A stretch of DNA of 64,000 nt from an uncultured Schlesneria sp. Its GTDB lineage: Bacteria; Planctomycetota; Planctomycetia; Planctomycetales; Planctomycetaceae. Shown in pieces: positions 17,361 through 26,244 of the stretch. The stretch covers positions 1-64,000 of the forward strand of contig CAIVEI010000070.1 in NCBI GenBank assembly GCA_903904835.1, read 5' to 3'. Position 1 is the first letter of the stretch, and each line of letters begins with the position of its first letter. Both the position numbers and the translations under genes were made by a program. The notes beneath the pieces were generated by a model that worked only from the letters and a program-made list of their open reading frames with translations, was not told the DNA's origin and did no database searches.

Positions 17361-19934
17361 GTGGCTCAGGAACGTCAAAGTCTTCAAAGCGATATTTTGG
17401 TACCGGATGATATCGTCATACTGCTCGATGGTTCCGTAAAGACCGTTGCCCGCAGCATGAAATCTGATGATGCGCTCCGTACCCTGAATTATCGGCTTTT
17501 GTCCTTACGACCGGCAGATCTGGATTCGCTTGATCAGGCACGGAATAAGATTTCGCAAGCGATTACGGATATTGAAGCTGGTAAGTTTGACTTGATGTTC
17601 GCCGTTGTTGCGGTCCGTCAGAAGCCAAACTCTGACCACGTTCATGAGGCTACTACCATCCGAGATCAGTCGTTGACTCATCTTCGTTCTATTCAATGCG
17701 ACGATCAACTGTTGGCGGAGATTCTCGACAAAGGCAAATCAGCGCTCGCGGCCGATCATGATCTGCGAATACAACCCACTTCTGATAGTCTGATTCAGGA
17801 AGCTGCCACATACCTGAACGCCCAAAACTCTCCTATTACCGGTGGTATGGATCGGTTGTTCACAGCAGAACGTATTCCGTTGCTATTGTGCAACGAGGCC
17901 AACTCTAACATAGTGGCACGACTCCCTGGATATACTGGTAATATAAAGCCAACAGATGCAGCCTATGTGTACTTATCGTCGTCGTTTTTTGACGTTAAAA
18001 CGGCAAAGCCCGGGCGTGATCAACTTGCTTTTAATCAAATACTCTTTGATCAAGTTCTCTCGCGCGGTCTCGGAGTACTGGCAACCGCCGATGTCGCAAA
18101 AATGCTGGCAGTGGACATGCAGAAAATTAACTACGAGTTGGACCGCAAGCGATCAGACGTCGTACGCTATAACAAAACAAACCGCAGATCGATTGAAATG
18201 TTTGATGATGCGGAAACGACTGCCAGAACAAAACTGCGGGTCGGTCCAGAGGCTGCAAGTAACATAACACACGATGACATGTCATCAATCGCTGGGCAGG
18301 TGCATCATCTTCTCACCTACTATCAAGACCCCAAAGACAAGGAACAGATTAAAAACCGATTCGACCACACCATTGCATTTCATGATCGCCTGGTGGCGGC
18401 GATCGATTTCAGCGTGGACGGACGAATTTTAAATTTCGCCCTTCCGCAAACTCATGCGGTTTCTGACATTGAAGACAATGTGGGACCGCCGCTGACGGCA
18501 CAGGGAGCGGTTGATCGGGCAACCACGTTCGCAAGGCAGAAATTACCGGATCACTACAGGCTGCGAAGTTATTTGAAGCCGACGCCAGATCACCAGATCG
18601 ACGTAAAACTGACAAACGATGCCGGTGAAACCCACGAACGCATAATCAACCTCCGGCAACCAAACGCGGAGGCGGCGCTGGATATCAAACGGCAGGTCCA
18701 GGCACAGCTGCTCGATATGCCCGGCATTGTGCCATATCGTGGTCCACAGAAAGAAGGCAACTATGTCGTCAATCTCGATGAGTTGATACCTGCCACTCCT
18801 GCAAGGCACAGGATTGCCCCCAAATACGGCGAATACCACCTCAAACTCGACTGGCGGGATTGTAATGAAGAGGTTGTTCTTCCTCTTGGCGTTCACTATT
18901 CCGCCGAAAATCGCGAAGAAGCGACTCGGCGAGCGGAATTCGTTCTTGAGCAGCTGCAAAACGCCAGAGCCATCAACGAAGGACGTACACATCTGCCATT
19001 GACCAAGCGGGATATCATCGATCGGTTGCGTGTTCACGTGCAACAGCAAAACGGCCGATGGGACGAAAGGACACATGGTGAAATCGGCGATTTTCCGATT
19101 GCTTTGCGTTTTCCATTTTCAAAACCAGGCGCAGCGCAGGAGTCGTGGCTACAAATCGGCGAACTAAAGACTGACGGCGATCCAAATTACACATGGATTT
19201 TGCCGGTGAGCGTGATCGTAAATGGGCAACGCCTCGCGAATGCGTCTACGCATGTCAATCTTCATGTTCGTGAACGAAGTGTCGCTGAGCAACGAGCCAT
19301 CGATGCGGTCAATCACATGATGCGGATCGTGAGCAGCCTGCCTCCTGACGCCCAATGGGCTATCGACCCCGAGCATCCACGACACCTGCTAAATCTGTCG
19401 GAAGCAGCCCGCACAGCAGAGCTGCACTTGATCGACACCAATCGGCTCACGGATATTCAAAATGAACTACGAAGCCCGTACCAACAGGACCTTCGCGTCG
19501 AACTCGTGGGAGAACCTGTCGTCGCCGAAGGAAAGCAGACCTTTAGCCTTGGCATCGTACGGGGCGGGGATCACGGCCTCGCTGAACCAGTTCTGGCCAA
19601 TAAAGAATTCAATCAGCCGCCAGTGACAGTCCAACGGAAATTCACTGTGCCTGTCTCGCAAGCTGCTGACATTCAGGCATTCACTGATTCAATCAATCGC
19701 ACATTCCGCGATGTCATCCGTGAGGAATACGACCCGCGATCATCGCTGAACTATGATGCCGAAAACATTCGCAAACTTAAAACCCCACGGCACTTCAACC
19801 CAAACTTTGCACCCAACGTATTTGATCGGGCGATAGAGACACATTTGAAGAACTTTCCCGACATCGAGTCACTCGACTTGCATACATCTCGTGCACGCAG
19901 TCGGCTTGCAGAAGCCCCCACACGCCTCAAGTAA
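17361..19934 (+). CDS. Large protein of unknown function (857 residues)
   Basis: A long intact frame starting at GTG with no clear Shine-Dalgarno; internal starts such as ATG 17457 cannot be excluded. The product is soluble, with no signal peptide, membrane helix or nucleotide-binding motif that I recognise. The middle and C-terminal thirds alternate predicted beta segments (YGEYHLKLDWRDCNEEVVLPL, LRVELVGEPVVAEGKQTFSLG) with helices carrying regularly spaced acidic and basic residues. It stands alone between two HTH genes in the mobilization half of element A. It is one of the least explained large genes in the window. Confidence 0.8.
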   Translation: MAQERQSLQSDILVPDDIVILLDGSVKTVARSMKSDDALRTLNYRLLSLRPADLDSLDQARNKISQAITDIEAGKFDLMFAVVAVRQKPNSDHVHEATTIRDQSLTHLRSIQCDDQLLAEILDKGKSALAADHDLRIQPTSDSLIQEAATYLNAQNSPITGGMDRLFTAERIPLLLCNEANSNIVARLPGYTGNIKPTDAAYVYLSSSFFDVKTAKPGRDQLAFNQILFDQVLSRGLGVLATADVAKMLAVDMQKINYELDRKRSDVVRYNKTNRRSIEMFDDAETTARTKLRVGPEAASNITHDDMSSIAGQVHHLLTYYQDPKDKEQIKNRFDHTIAFHDRLVAAIDFSVDGRILNFALPQTHAVSDIEDNVGPPLTAQGAVDRATTFARQKLPDHYRLRSYLKPTPDHQIDVKLTNDAGETHERIINLRQPNAEAALDIKRQVQAQLLDMPGIVPYRGPQKEGNYVVNLDELIPATPARHRIAPKYGEYHLKLDWRDCNEEVVLPLGVHYSAENREEATRRAEFVLEQLQNARAINEGRTHLPLTKRDIIDRLRVHVQQQNGRWDERTHGEIGDFPIALRFPFSKPGAAQESWLQIGELKTDGDPNYTWILPVSVIVNGQRLANASTHVNLHVRERSVAEQRAIDAVNHMMRIVSSLPPDAQWAIDPEHPRHLLNLSEAARTAELHLIDTNRLTDIQNELRSPYQQDLRVELVGEPVVAEGKQTFSLGIVRGGDHGLAEPVLANKEFNQPPVTVQRKFTVPVSQAADIQAFTDSINRTFRDVIREEYDPRSSLNYDAENIRKLKTPRHFNPNFAPNVFDRAIETHLKNFPDIESLDLHTSRARSRLAEAPTRLK

Positions 19935-20056
19935 TGTCTTCTCACACTTTTGCCACACCAAATAGAACTCGGAAACTGGCTCTCCCCCTCTTTTTCAGGG
20001 ACATTCGTATAATTCCATGATAAAATAAAGATTCGAAAAACGACGAAGAGTCTGAT

Positions 20057-20293
20057 ATGCACGATATTCCAGAAACCGGCTTCTTGCGTTTGCCACAAGT
20101 GTTGAGCGTCATTCCGCTCGGGAAAACCTGTTGGTGGGAAGGTGTAAAAGCCGGACGTTTTCCGAAGCCGATAAAGTTGACGGAACGATGCACCGCTTGG
20201 CGGGCGGAAGACATTCGGGAATTGATCAAAAACCTATCTGATCAATCTTCGCCAAAACACGCTGAGACCATCGACTCTCAAGTGGGGGTATAA
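20057..20293 (+). CDS. alpA: AlpA-family regulator
   Basis: A 78-residue AlpA-like winged-helix protein: GFLRLPQVLSVIPLGKTCWW, VKAGRFPKPIKLTERCTAWRAEDI. AlpA proteins regulate P4-type integrases and excision. The gene precedes the P4-type integrase at 20544 in the same orientation. Repeats GGGGTACA begin at its 3' end (20285) and continue to the integrase start, probably as the operator or excisionase sites of this pair. Confidence 0.88.
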   Translation: MHDIPETGFLRLPQVLSVIPLGKTCWWEGVKAGRFPKPIKLTERCTAWRAEDIRELIKNLSDQSSPKHAETIDSQVGV

Positions 20294-20543
20294 AAGTGGG
20301 GTACATCGAAATTATTCTATTGTGAATTTCCAATAAGATCAAAGTGTTATGTTATCACTGCGGTCACCGCCCGGATCACCATCTCCCCACTCGCTAGTGT
20401 CCGCCAACATCCGCCAAATCAAGACTCAGAGCCAACAACAAGCTGATCCCCGGTCGGGACCGGCCATACAAAGTCGTTGACATTCGCGCGAAAACAGGGG
20501 TACAAAAATAGGCATGTACCCCAGCTAACGACAAATGTACCCC
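20285..20543. repeat. GGGGTACA octamer cluster between alpA and the internal integrase
   Basis: The octamer occurs as GGGGTATA at 20285-20292, GGGGTACA at 20298-20305 and 20497-20504, and inverted as TGTACCCC at 20515-20522 and 20536-20543. The first two are 13 bases apart, the last two inverted copies 21 bases apart. The last one overlaps the integrase start region. This arrangement fits binding sites for AlpA or for the integrase arm domain. Confidence 0.6.
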
Positions 20544-21725
20544 ATGCCGGTCACACTTTCAGACGCAAAGGCGCGAAACGCCAAGCCAAAGGCAAAGCCC
20601 TACAAGCTCGCAGACGGTGAAGGACTGTTTCTTCTGGTCTTGCCATCCGGCGGCAAATACTGGCGGCTGAAATACTTCTTTGCAGGCAAAGAAAAATTAC
20701 TGGCTTTGGGAGTCTACCCAGAAATCAGCCTTGCTGACGCCCGTGAACGCAGAGCACAAGCACGAAAGGTGCTCGCCGCAGGAAATGACCCAGGAGAGGC
20801 CAAAAAAGAGGCCAAGCGTTTGACGAACTTGAGTAATGCCAACACTTTCGAGGTCGTAGCTCGCGACTGGTTCGAAAAACGCCAACATGAATGGGCCGCG
20901 AGTTCCACACGAACCAAACGCATCTATCTCGAAAAATATATTCTTCCCAAGATCGGGCAAAGGCCAATTGCGGACATCTCCGCGAGAGAACTTCTGGATT
21001 TCGTTCGAGTAATTGAAGAGCGAGGCACATTGGATACCGCGCGGCGCGTCATGCAGATGTGTGGGCAAATCTTCATGTACGCGATTGCCACTGGTACGGT
21101 CGAACGGAACCCAGTCCCTGACTTACGGGGCGCGTTGAAGACACCGGTCGTTAAACATCATTCGTTCCTCCAGGCAAACGAGTTGCCGCAGTTCCTGAAG
21201 TGCGTAGAGGGGTATGACGGCAGCGTGCAAACCAAATTGGCCCTCCGCCTGCTTTTGCTGACCTTCGTCCGCACCAACGAATTGCGAGGAGCACAATGGT
21301 CAGAAGTTGATTGGAACAAGTCCGAGTGGCGGGTTCCTGCTGAACGCATGAAGATGAAAGAATTGCATATTGTCCCGCTATCCACGCAGGCGGTTGCCGT
21401 TCTTCGGGAATTGGAAAAACTGTCTGGCCGCGTTCAGTTCGTTTTCCCCAACCAACACAATCCCGCGACGTTCATGAGCGAAAACACGATGCTCTATGCC
21501 CTGTATCGCATGGGCTATCATTCCCGCGCAACGGGTCATGGTTTCCGCAGCACTGCCAGCACGATTTTGAATGAACACGAATTTCGTGCCGACGTGATTG
21601 AACGCCAGCTTGCCCACGGTGAACGTGATCGCGTTCGAGCCGCTTACAACCATGCCCAATACCTTTCAGAACGCCGGAAGATGATGCAGTGGTGGGCGGA
21701 TTATCTTGATGAACTGCAAGGATAG
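20544..21725 (+). CDS. int: P4-type tyrosine integrase (DUF4102 arm-binding domain)
   Basis: A 393-residue integrase; an ATG at 20535 is also possible. The N-terminal arm-binding domain has the hallmark LSDAKARNAKPKAKPYKLADG...LFLLVLPSGGKYW, followed by LGVYPEISLADARERR. The catalytic domain carries R in FVRTNELRGAQW, HGFRSTA for H-x-x-R, LAHGE and Y in AAYNHAQYL. It lies in the interior of element A, far from both att sites, and no further tRNA repeat flanks it. With alpA it probably marks an older integrative element captured or fused into element A. Confidence 0.92.
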   Translation: MPVTLSDAKARNAKPKAKPYKLADGEGLFLLVLPSGGKYWRLKYFFAGKEKLLALGVYPEISLADARERRAQARKVLAAGNDPGEAKKEAKRLTNLSNANTFEVVARDWFEKRQHEWAASSTRTKRIYLEKYILPKIGQRPIADISARELLDFVRVIEERGTLDTARRVMQMCGQIFMYAIATGTVERNPVPDLRGALKTPVVKHHSFLQANELPQFLKCVEGYDGSVQTKLALRLLLLTFVRTNELRGAQWSEVDWNKSEWRVPAERMKMKELHIVPLSTQAVAVLRELEKLSGRVQFVFPNQHNPATFMSENTMLYALYRMGYHSRATGHGFRSTASTILNEHEFRADVIERQLAHGERDRVRAAYNHAQYLSERRKMMQWWADYLDELQG

Positions 21726-21735
21726 TCGCAGCTGG

Positions 21736-23178
21736 TTAATGCCTGGACTTCACGTAAATTCCCGTTCTCCCGGAGCAGGCGTAACCCTGTCTATTCTTAT
21801 GCGGGTTAAGTCGGGAATCGCGTGTCGCTCTCGTGAACTGTTTCCCGCAAATGGAGCACTTGAACACGTATTTCAAGCCTCCCGCCGATCTGCTGCCCCG
21901 AGTTCGGGCACTCGATCCAGAGGAATGCCGTGTCGGCGTCACAAGGCTGGTTGAAGTCATCTGACGGGCACTGAGACGAACGGGTCCTTCCGGGATGAAG
22001 TCAATTGAATAACGCGGTGTGAACGGTTGCCGCATCACGGTCGCGCCAATAATTCGGTCCGTTCGGAAACAGCGGATGTCCGCCGTCGGAAGTTTGACTC
22101 CGTAGAGGAGCATATTGCCTTCCTTTGTCCTTCGCAGCGAATAGGGTTCAATGACATACGTTGAGCGTTGTCCAGTTTCCTTCCGATAGTCGAGTTCGAC
22201 GCACAGACGGTTCACGGCAGCGAAACGGACACGTTCGAGGACGTTGAAATTGGGACTTCCAGCCTCAAGCCCAATGGCAGTGGTCTCGCCATCGTATTGT
22301 GACGGTATGCCAGGCAATGGCACGGCCATCGCGGAATCGGGATTTTCGAGCCACGAGAAGAAAGCTGGCAATTCACCCCAGTAAGAATCGAACGGGGGAA
22401 GCGCCTGCAACTGATGGCCAAGCTGGTCATCCCAGCCAGCGGCACAGACTTCCTTGTGCTGATCGAGATCGGCCAGTGTCGGAAACGTGATGCCCTTGAA
22501 CTCGCATTTCTTCATCAGAATGGACTTAACATCGCCCGCAACTTCGCGTGACTCCGGGCGTCGATAAAAATTGATGACGTCGTAAAGATCGCGCGGACGT
22601 GTACGTTCCTTGAGTGCTCGAGTTTTTTCCGCGAAAACTTCTGCGTAGGAATAGGATTGGATGGTGATCCCGTCTTCGGGACAATCACTGTAGTCGTGCC
22701 GAACCGACATCATGACCGGGTCCTCAACCAAAAGTTCATCGGCTGATAGGTCGAGCTTGATGCGCGGCATCGACTGCTTGCCGGAATACGTGGCAGGCCC
22801 TTTGTAGAAGACTTTTCCCTGGCAGGATTCAACGCCACGGGGATTCGTGTAAATCTCAAACGTCAGCCGGTCGGCTGGTATCTCGATACCACTCTCCTCG
22901 TATATCCATTCGGCGATGGCAGTGAATGTTTCCCGAAGGAAGTCAACACTGAGGTGAGATCGGTCACGGAGCGTGAAATCCAGATCCTCCGAGAAACGGT
23001 ACGTATCAAAGTAGCATTTCTTGAGACATGTCCCGCCCTTGAATACCCAGTTGTCGCGTAGGGCAGAGTGCTGATGGATGCCCGCCAGCAACCAGCCGAG
23101 CACGTAATCCTTCTCGATCACATGTGGTGTCAGGTTGGCTTGCGTGGCCAGTTCAATGATTTCATTTTTGAGTATCAC
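21736..23178 (-). CDS. abiEii: AbiEii-like nucleotidyltransferase toxin with WYL-like and zinc-finger domains
   Basis: A 480-residue type IV toxin. The N-terminal DUF1814 nucleotidyltransferase domain shows KGGTCLKK (47-54), SEDLDF (63-68), PRIKLDLS (138-145) and the AEKTRAL...RPRDLYDV helix pair (183-201). Residues 312-380 resemble a WYL domain (LDYRKETGQRSTYVIEPYSL, RCFRTDRIIG). The extreme C-terminus holds a C2HC finger with C441, C444, H460 and C468. AbiEii normally uses a nucleotide to modify a cellular target and stop growth of infected cells. It overlaps the antitoxin gene by 4 bases. The two C-terminal additions are unusual for the family. Confidence 0.88.
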   Translation of the reverse strand: MILKNEIIELATQANLTPHVIEKDYVLGWLLAGIHQHSALRDNWVFKGGTCLKKCYFDTYRFSEDLDFTLRDRSHLSVDFLRETFTAIAEWIYEESGIEIPADRLTFEIYTNPRGVESCQGKVFYKGPATYSGKQSMPRIKLDLSADELLVEDPVMMSVRHDYSDCPEDGITIQSYSYAEVFAEKTRALKERTRPRDLYDVINFYRRPESREVAGDVKSILMKKCEFKGITFPTLADLDQHKEVCAAGWDDQLGHQLQALPPFDSYWGELPAFFSWLENPDSAMAVPLPGIPSQYDGETTAIGLEAGSPNFNVLERVRFAAVNRLCVELDYRKETGQRSTYVIEPYSLRRTKEGNMLLYGVKLPTADIRCFRTDRIIGATVMRQPFTPRYSIDFIPEGPVRLSARQMTSTSLVTPTRHSSGSSARTRGSRSAGGLKYVFKCSICGKQFTRATRDSRLNPHKNRQGYACSGRTGIYVKSRH

Positions 23179-23999
23179 TGGGATCGCTCCGTCCCGAAGG
23201 AAAGCTTCGAAGGGATGAACAGCCGCCAGCGGGTTATCAGTTTATCGCCCTTCAACGCCGGATCGAGTTGCGCATTTCCTTTGCTTAATCGAGATTTGCA
23301 GGCATCCACCAGGAGATGATCTTCGCCCAACAGACTTTCGGCGAGAAACCCCAGCCGCTTGAAAACCGCCGCGTTGCCAAGTCGCTCAGCGTACTCGACT
23401 AATTGCTCGGCATTGAAGTGAGAACTCTTTGCATATTCTTTGAAACAGTCGATGACGTGCTGAATACCTCCGCCGGTCCACGGATTCGAAAGCATGTCCA
23501 CGATGGTCCTGGTCGGATCGGACACCGACAGCTTCTTTTCCTTCTTCCACACAGTCTTCGTACCGAATTGCTGATCGGGATCAACATGCGTCGCGACAAA
23601 TGGAATGTTATGAATGACCTGATTACGCTTCGCGACAGCCCGCGAAGTAAAGACACAAATGTCTCGGAAAATCTGCTCAGTCAGATCCCAGTGCTCCGCT
23701 GCTGACCAGCCTCCGACATACGCTGGACCGAACAGGTCAGGAATGATGATCCATGCGTCTTCAAGAGCACGATCCCTGCTGATCGATTCGATCGGAACCG
23801 GAACGTAGACACCTCGTTTGATGCGACTTAGCCAGCCCTGGCTGCTCCAGCGTGCGAGCGCCTTCGCCGTTTCTTCACTGCTGATTCCCAGAATACGGGC
23901 GGCGTTTTCCACCGTCAGAACATCTCCACCCTCGCGCAGCAGCTTACCCAGGCGTTCCCGCGTCCGTGAGCGACCAGTGTTTGGATTGCTTGGAATCAT
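23175..23999 (-). CDS. abiEi: AbiEi-like type IV antitoxin
   Basis: A 274-residue antitoxin and repressor. The N-terminal winged helix (about 20-65: VLTVENAARILGISSEETAKALARW, then GWLSRIKRGVYVPVP) is followed by the AbiEi core with AYVGGWSAAEHWDLTEQ, DICVFTSRAVAKRNQVI and the DPTRTIVDMLSNPWTGGG segment. It should bind inverted repeats at its own promoter and counteract the toxin. It is the first gene of the abiEi-abiEii minus-strand operon, next to the P4-type integrase, a frequent cargo position. Confidence 0.88.
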   Translation of the reverse strand: MIPSNPNTGRSRTRERLGKLLREGGDVLTVENAARILGISSEETAKALARWSSQGWLSRIKRGVYVPVPIESISRDRALEDAWIIIPDLFGPAYVGGWSAAEHWDLTEQIFRDICVFTSRAVAKRNQVIHNIPFVATHVDPDQQFGTKTVWKKEKKLSVSDPTRTIVDMLSNPWTGGGIQHVIDCFKEYAKSSHFNAEQLVEYAERLGNAAVFKRLGFLAESLLGEDHLLVDACKSRLSKGNAQLDPALKGDKLITRWRLFIPSKLSFGTERSQ

Positions 24000-24605
24000 A
24001 CATTTTATCTCTCGAAATCACCTTAAACAGTGAATTAGTCGAGTCGCAGTGTATCACAAGAAGCATGGGAAGTACATTGGAAATCGAGAAAGCGACCTTT
24101 CGGCGGAAAATCATGAGCTTGGATGTACTTAACATTGGGCGAGGCAACTTCGGAGGGCGCTGTTTGTCAGAAACCCTGATCTGACCGCATGTTGCAGTTG
24201 TCGGCAAATCCATTTCATTTCCTGAGCGCGATCGGCACCTCGCCGAAACGTCGACCGCGTGCTCTCGGGCTTCGCTTCGCTCCGGTCGCAAGGCCGACGC
24301 GAAACGCCCCTGCCGCCCACTGGCGCTGACGGCTAACGCCTGATTCGGCCACCTCACGGTGCTGTTGGTTTTCAAGATGTTTGGGGGTGCTCCCCCGTGC
24401 CGTCAAGGATGAGGCCCACGCTCCCTTTGCGGCTTCCTCCCAACCTTCCGCACTCCGCAAAGCCTTCGTTTGTGCAGGTCGGTGCCCTCCGCGCCGGTCG
24501 TCCTTGACTGCACTCCCCCCGGCATTTGGCTCTTTGTTCCGTTCGCCAAAAGCATGAGCTGTTTGGCTCGCGAACAAATCCATTTTTAAGAGGGAGACGA
24601 AGACA
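24000..24605. other. Non-coding stretch between abiEi and ardC
   Basis: About 600 bases without a convincing gene. Frames on the minus strand are rich in Arg, Ala and Gly and look like by-products of high G+C. AAATCCATTT occurs near both ends of the GC-rich part (24206 and 24576), and GGGGG-tgct-CCCCC (24383-24396) forms a hairpin. The position upstream of ardC fits a conjugative leading region. GAGGGAG before 24606 is the ardC ribosome binding site. Confidence 0.4.
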
Positions 24606-25508
24606 ATGTCCACTGCCACCGCTGCCCGAGTTGATGTTTACACCCGTGTTACCACCCGCATCATTGAAGAACTTGAGCGAGGCGTCCGGCCTTGGCTCAA
24701 GCCTTGGAATGCCGAACACGCCGCCGGAAGGATCACACGGCCACTTCGGCATAACGGCCAAGCTTACAACGGAATCAACATTCTGATGTTGTGGGCATCG
24801 GCTGAGCTATCCGGTTTTGTGTCCCCGTTCTGGATGACGTTCCAACAGGCGAAAGAGCTTGGCGGACATGTGAAGAAAGGCGAGCACGGTTCACCCGTTG
24901 TCTATGCCTCGACTTTCAAGAAGAGCGACACCAACGACGCAGGCGAGGAAGTCGAAGCCGATATCCCGTTCCTCAAGGAATACACCGTCTTTTGTGCTGA
25001 CCAATGCGAAGGATTGCCACAGCACTTTTACCAGATGGCAACACCGCCAGTTGACAAGCTGGAACGCATCGACCGAGCGGAAGCGTTTTTCGCCAACACG
25101 AAAGCGGACATCCGCACCGGAGGCAACCGGGCATTTTATGCGATCGATGCCGACTATGTTCGGATGCCACCCTTCGAGAGTTTTCGTGATGCCGAATCAC
25201 ACGCCGGAACGCTGGCTCACGAGTTGACTCACTGGACGCGGCACGAAAGCCGACTCAATCGCGAATTCGGTCGGAAACGCTGGGGCGATGAAGGCTACGC
25301 GATGGAGGAACTTGTTGCCGAGCTTGGTTCCGCCTTCCTCTGTGCTGACTTGCAAATCACACCCGAGGTTCGCGACGACCACGCCAGCTATATCGATTCA
25401 TGGCTCAAGGTTCTGAAGGATGACAAGCGGGCGGTTTTCTCCGCCGCTTCCCATGCCTCAAAGGCAGTTGAATTCCTGCACGGCTTGCAGCCGCAGGCGA
25501 CGGCCTGA
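24606..25508 (+). CDS. ardC: ArdC-like antirestriction protein (zincin-like)
   Basis: A 300-residue protein of the ArdC group. The N-terminal ssDNA-binding domain (about 1-125) includes RVTTRIIEELERGVRPWLKPW and YNGINILMLW. The C-terminal zincin-like domain carries the metal motif H205-E-L-T-H209 in LAHELTHWTRH, followed by YAMEELVAELGSAFL. Known ArdC proteins bind single-stranded DNA entering a recipient and protect it from restriction. GAGGGAG precedes the start and a strong terminator follows (25524-25553). It marks the probable leading region of element A. Confidence 0.93.
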   Translation: MSTATAARVDVYTRVTTRIIEELERGVRPWLKPWNAEHAAGRITRPLRHNGQAYNGINILMLWASAELSGFVSPFWMTFQQAKELGGHVKKGEHGSPVVYASTFKKSDTNDAGEEVEADIPFLKEYTVFCADQCEGLPQHFYQMATPPVDKLERIDRAEAFFANTKADIRTGGNRAFYAIDADYVRMPPFESFRDAESHAGTLAHELTHWTRHESRLNREFGRKRWGDEGYAMEELVAELGSAFLCADLQITPEVRDDHASYIDSWLKVLKDDKRAVFSAASHASKAVEFLHGLQPQATA

Positions 25509-25523
25509 TTGCTTCCGCTTTAG

Positions 25524-25553
25524 CCGCCTGCCGGAATCCCGGCGGGCGGTTTT
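25524..25553 (+). terminator. Rho-independent terminator after ardC
   Basis: CCGCCTGCCGG (25524-25534) pairs with CCGGCGGGCGG (25539-25549) around AATC, with one wobble pair, followed by TTTTCT. Confidence 0.8.
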
Positions 25554-25601
25554 CTCCCAACCATACTTTTCCCGTAGTTATCCCCGCTTTTTCCCGGAGT
25601 T

Positions 25602-25967
25602 ATGCACATGGACCCCAACCGCACCTATCTGGACATGTTCGAGGCGATGAAAAGCAACGACTTCGAGACCGCTAGAGAACTGGCCCTTGCCCTCAAGGAC
25701 TGGTTCGCCAAAGGCGGATTCTATCCGTATCAGTACACCCCGCAGGCGATGCACGCATACATCGCTTCCGTTTTGCGACGAACCGCCGCACACGGACCCG
25801 AGCCTGTCTTCTCACTTATCTGCCAGTATTGTGACGCAGGTGACGGGATCGAGACGGAGGAACGGGCCATCACCGAAGGCTGGAGCGAGATCGAACCGGC
25901 CTTCGCCCTTCCGCAGGCGAACTATTGCGGAACCTGTCCAGACTGCCGAACGGTGTTCGATCACTGA
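25602..25967 (+). CDS. Hypothetical protein with C-terminal cysteine clusters
   Basis: A 121-residue protein starting MHMDPNRTYLDMFEAM (ATG 25608 equally possible). A helical N-terminal half (KSNDFETARELALALKDWF) is followed by YQYTPQAMHAYIASVL, then ICQYCDAG and YCGTCPDC, four cysteines in two C-x2-C pairs that could bind zinc. Proteins of this kind accompany ardC in mobile elements, but I cannot name the family. A perfect 13-bp terminator hairpin follows its stop. Confidence 0.7.
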   Translation: MHMDPNRTYLDMFEAMKSNDFETARELALALKDWFAKGGFYPYQYTPQAMHAYIASVLRRTAAHGPEPVFSLICQYCDAGDGIETEERAITEGWSEIEPAFALPQANYCGTCPDCRTVFDH

Positions 25968-25992
25968 CAGAACGACGAACGCGGATTGCGTC

Positions 25993-26118
25993 GCCGCTCG
26001 ATGAGCAGACTCATCGAGCGGCCTCTTTATCTGGAAAAATCCGGGCGCGGCACTCAGAGCGCCACGCCCGGATGCCATCCCTGGCTAAATCTGTGCCCGC
26101 CGTCCAGGCGGGCATTTT
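25993..26118 (+). terminator. Three consecutive hairpins, first and last terminator-like
   Basis: GCCGCTCGATGAG (25993-26005) pairs perfectly with 26010-26022 around CAGA and is followed by CTCTTTAT. ATCCGGGCG (26039-26047) pairs with CGCCCGGAT (26065-26073). GCCCGCC (26095-26101) pairs with GGCGGGC (26107-26113) and is followed by ATTTTC. The first ends the 25602 transcript. Three stems in 126 bases exceed what one terminator needs and match the hairpin density elsewhere in this region. Confidence 0.65.
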
Positions 26119-26190
26119 CATTTGCCGTTGACGCTTCTCCGTTAACCGTTCGTTAAATGGTTTACCTTACTCTTCAAGGAGCAATCAACG

Positions 26191-26244
26191 ATGGATTATC
26201 GCGATGGACAATCAGGACTTCGCAGTTTTTACGAAGCTCAATGA
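26191..26244 (+). other. Possible 17-codon leader ORF overlapping the next gene
   Basis: AAGGAG at 26176-26181 is ideally placed for ATG 26191, which opens MDYRDGQSGLRSFYEAQ and then stops. The longer, protein-like frame begins at 26204 in another frame, 22 bases from that AAGGAG. The short frame may be a leader translated ahead of the gene, or AAGGAG may serve 26204 at an unusual distance. Confidence 0.3.

Noticed and set aside
24215-24761. Minus-strand genes opposite the ardC leader
   Set aside because: The frames are rich in Arg, Gly and Ala, lack ribosome binding sites and overlap the start of ardC; they look like by-products of high G+C.
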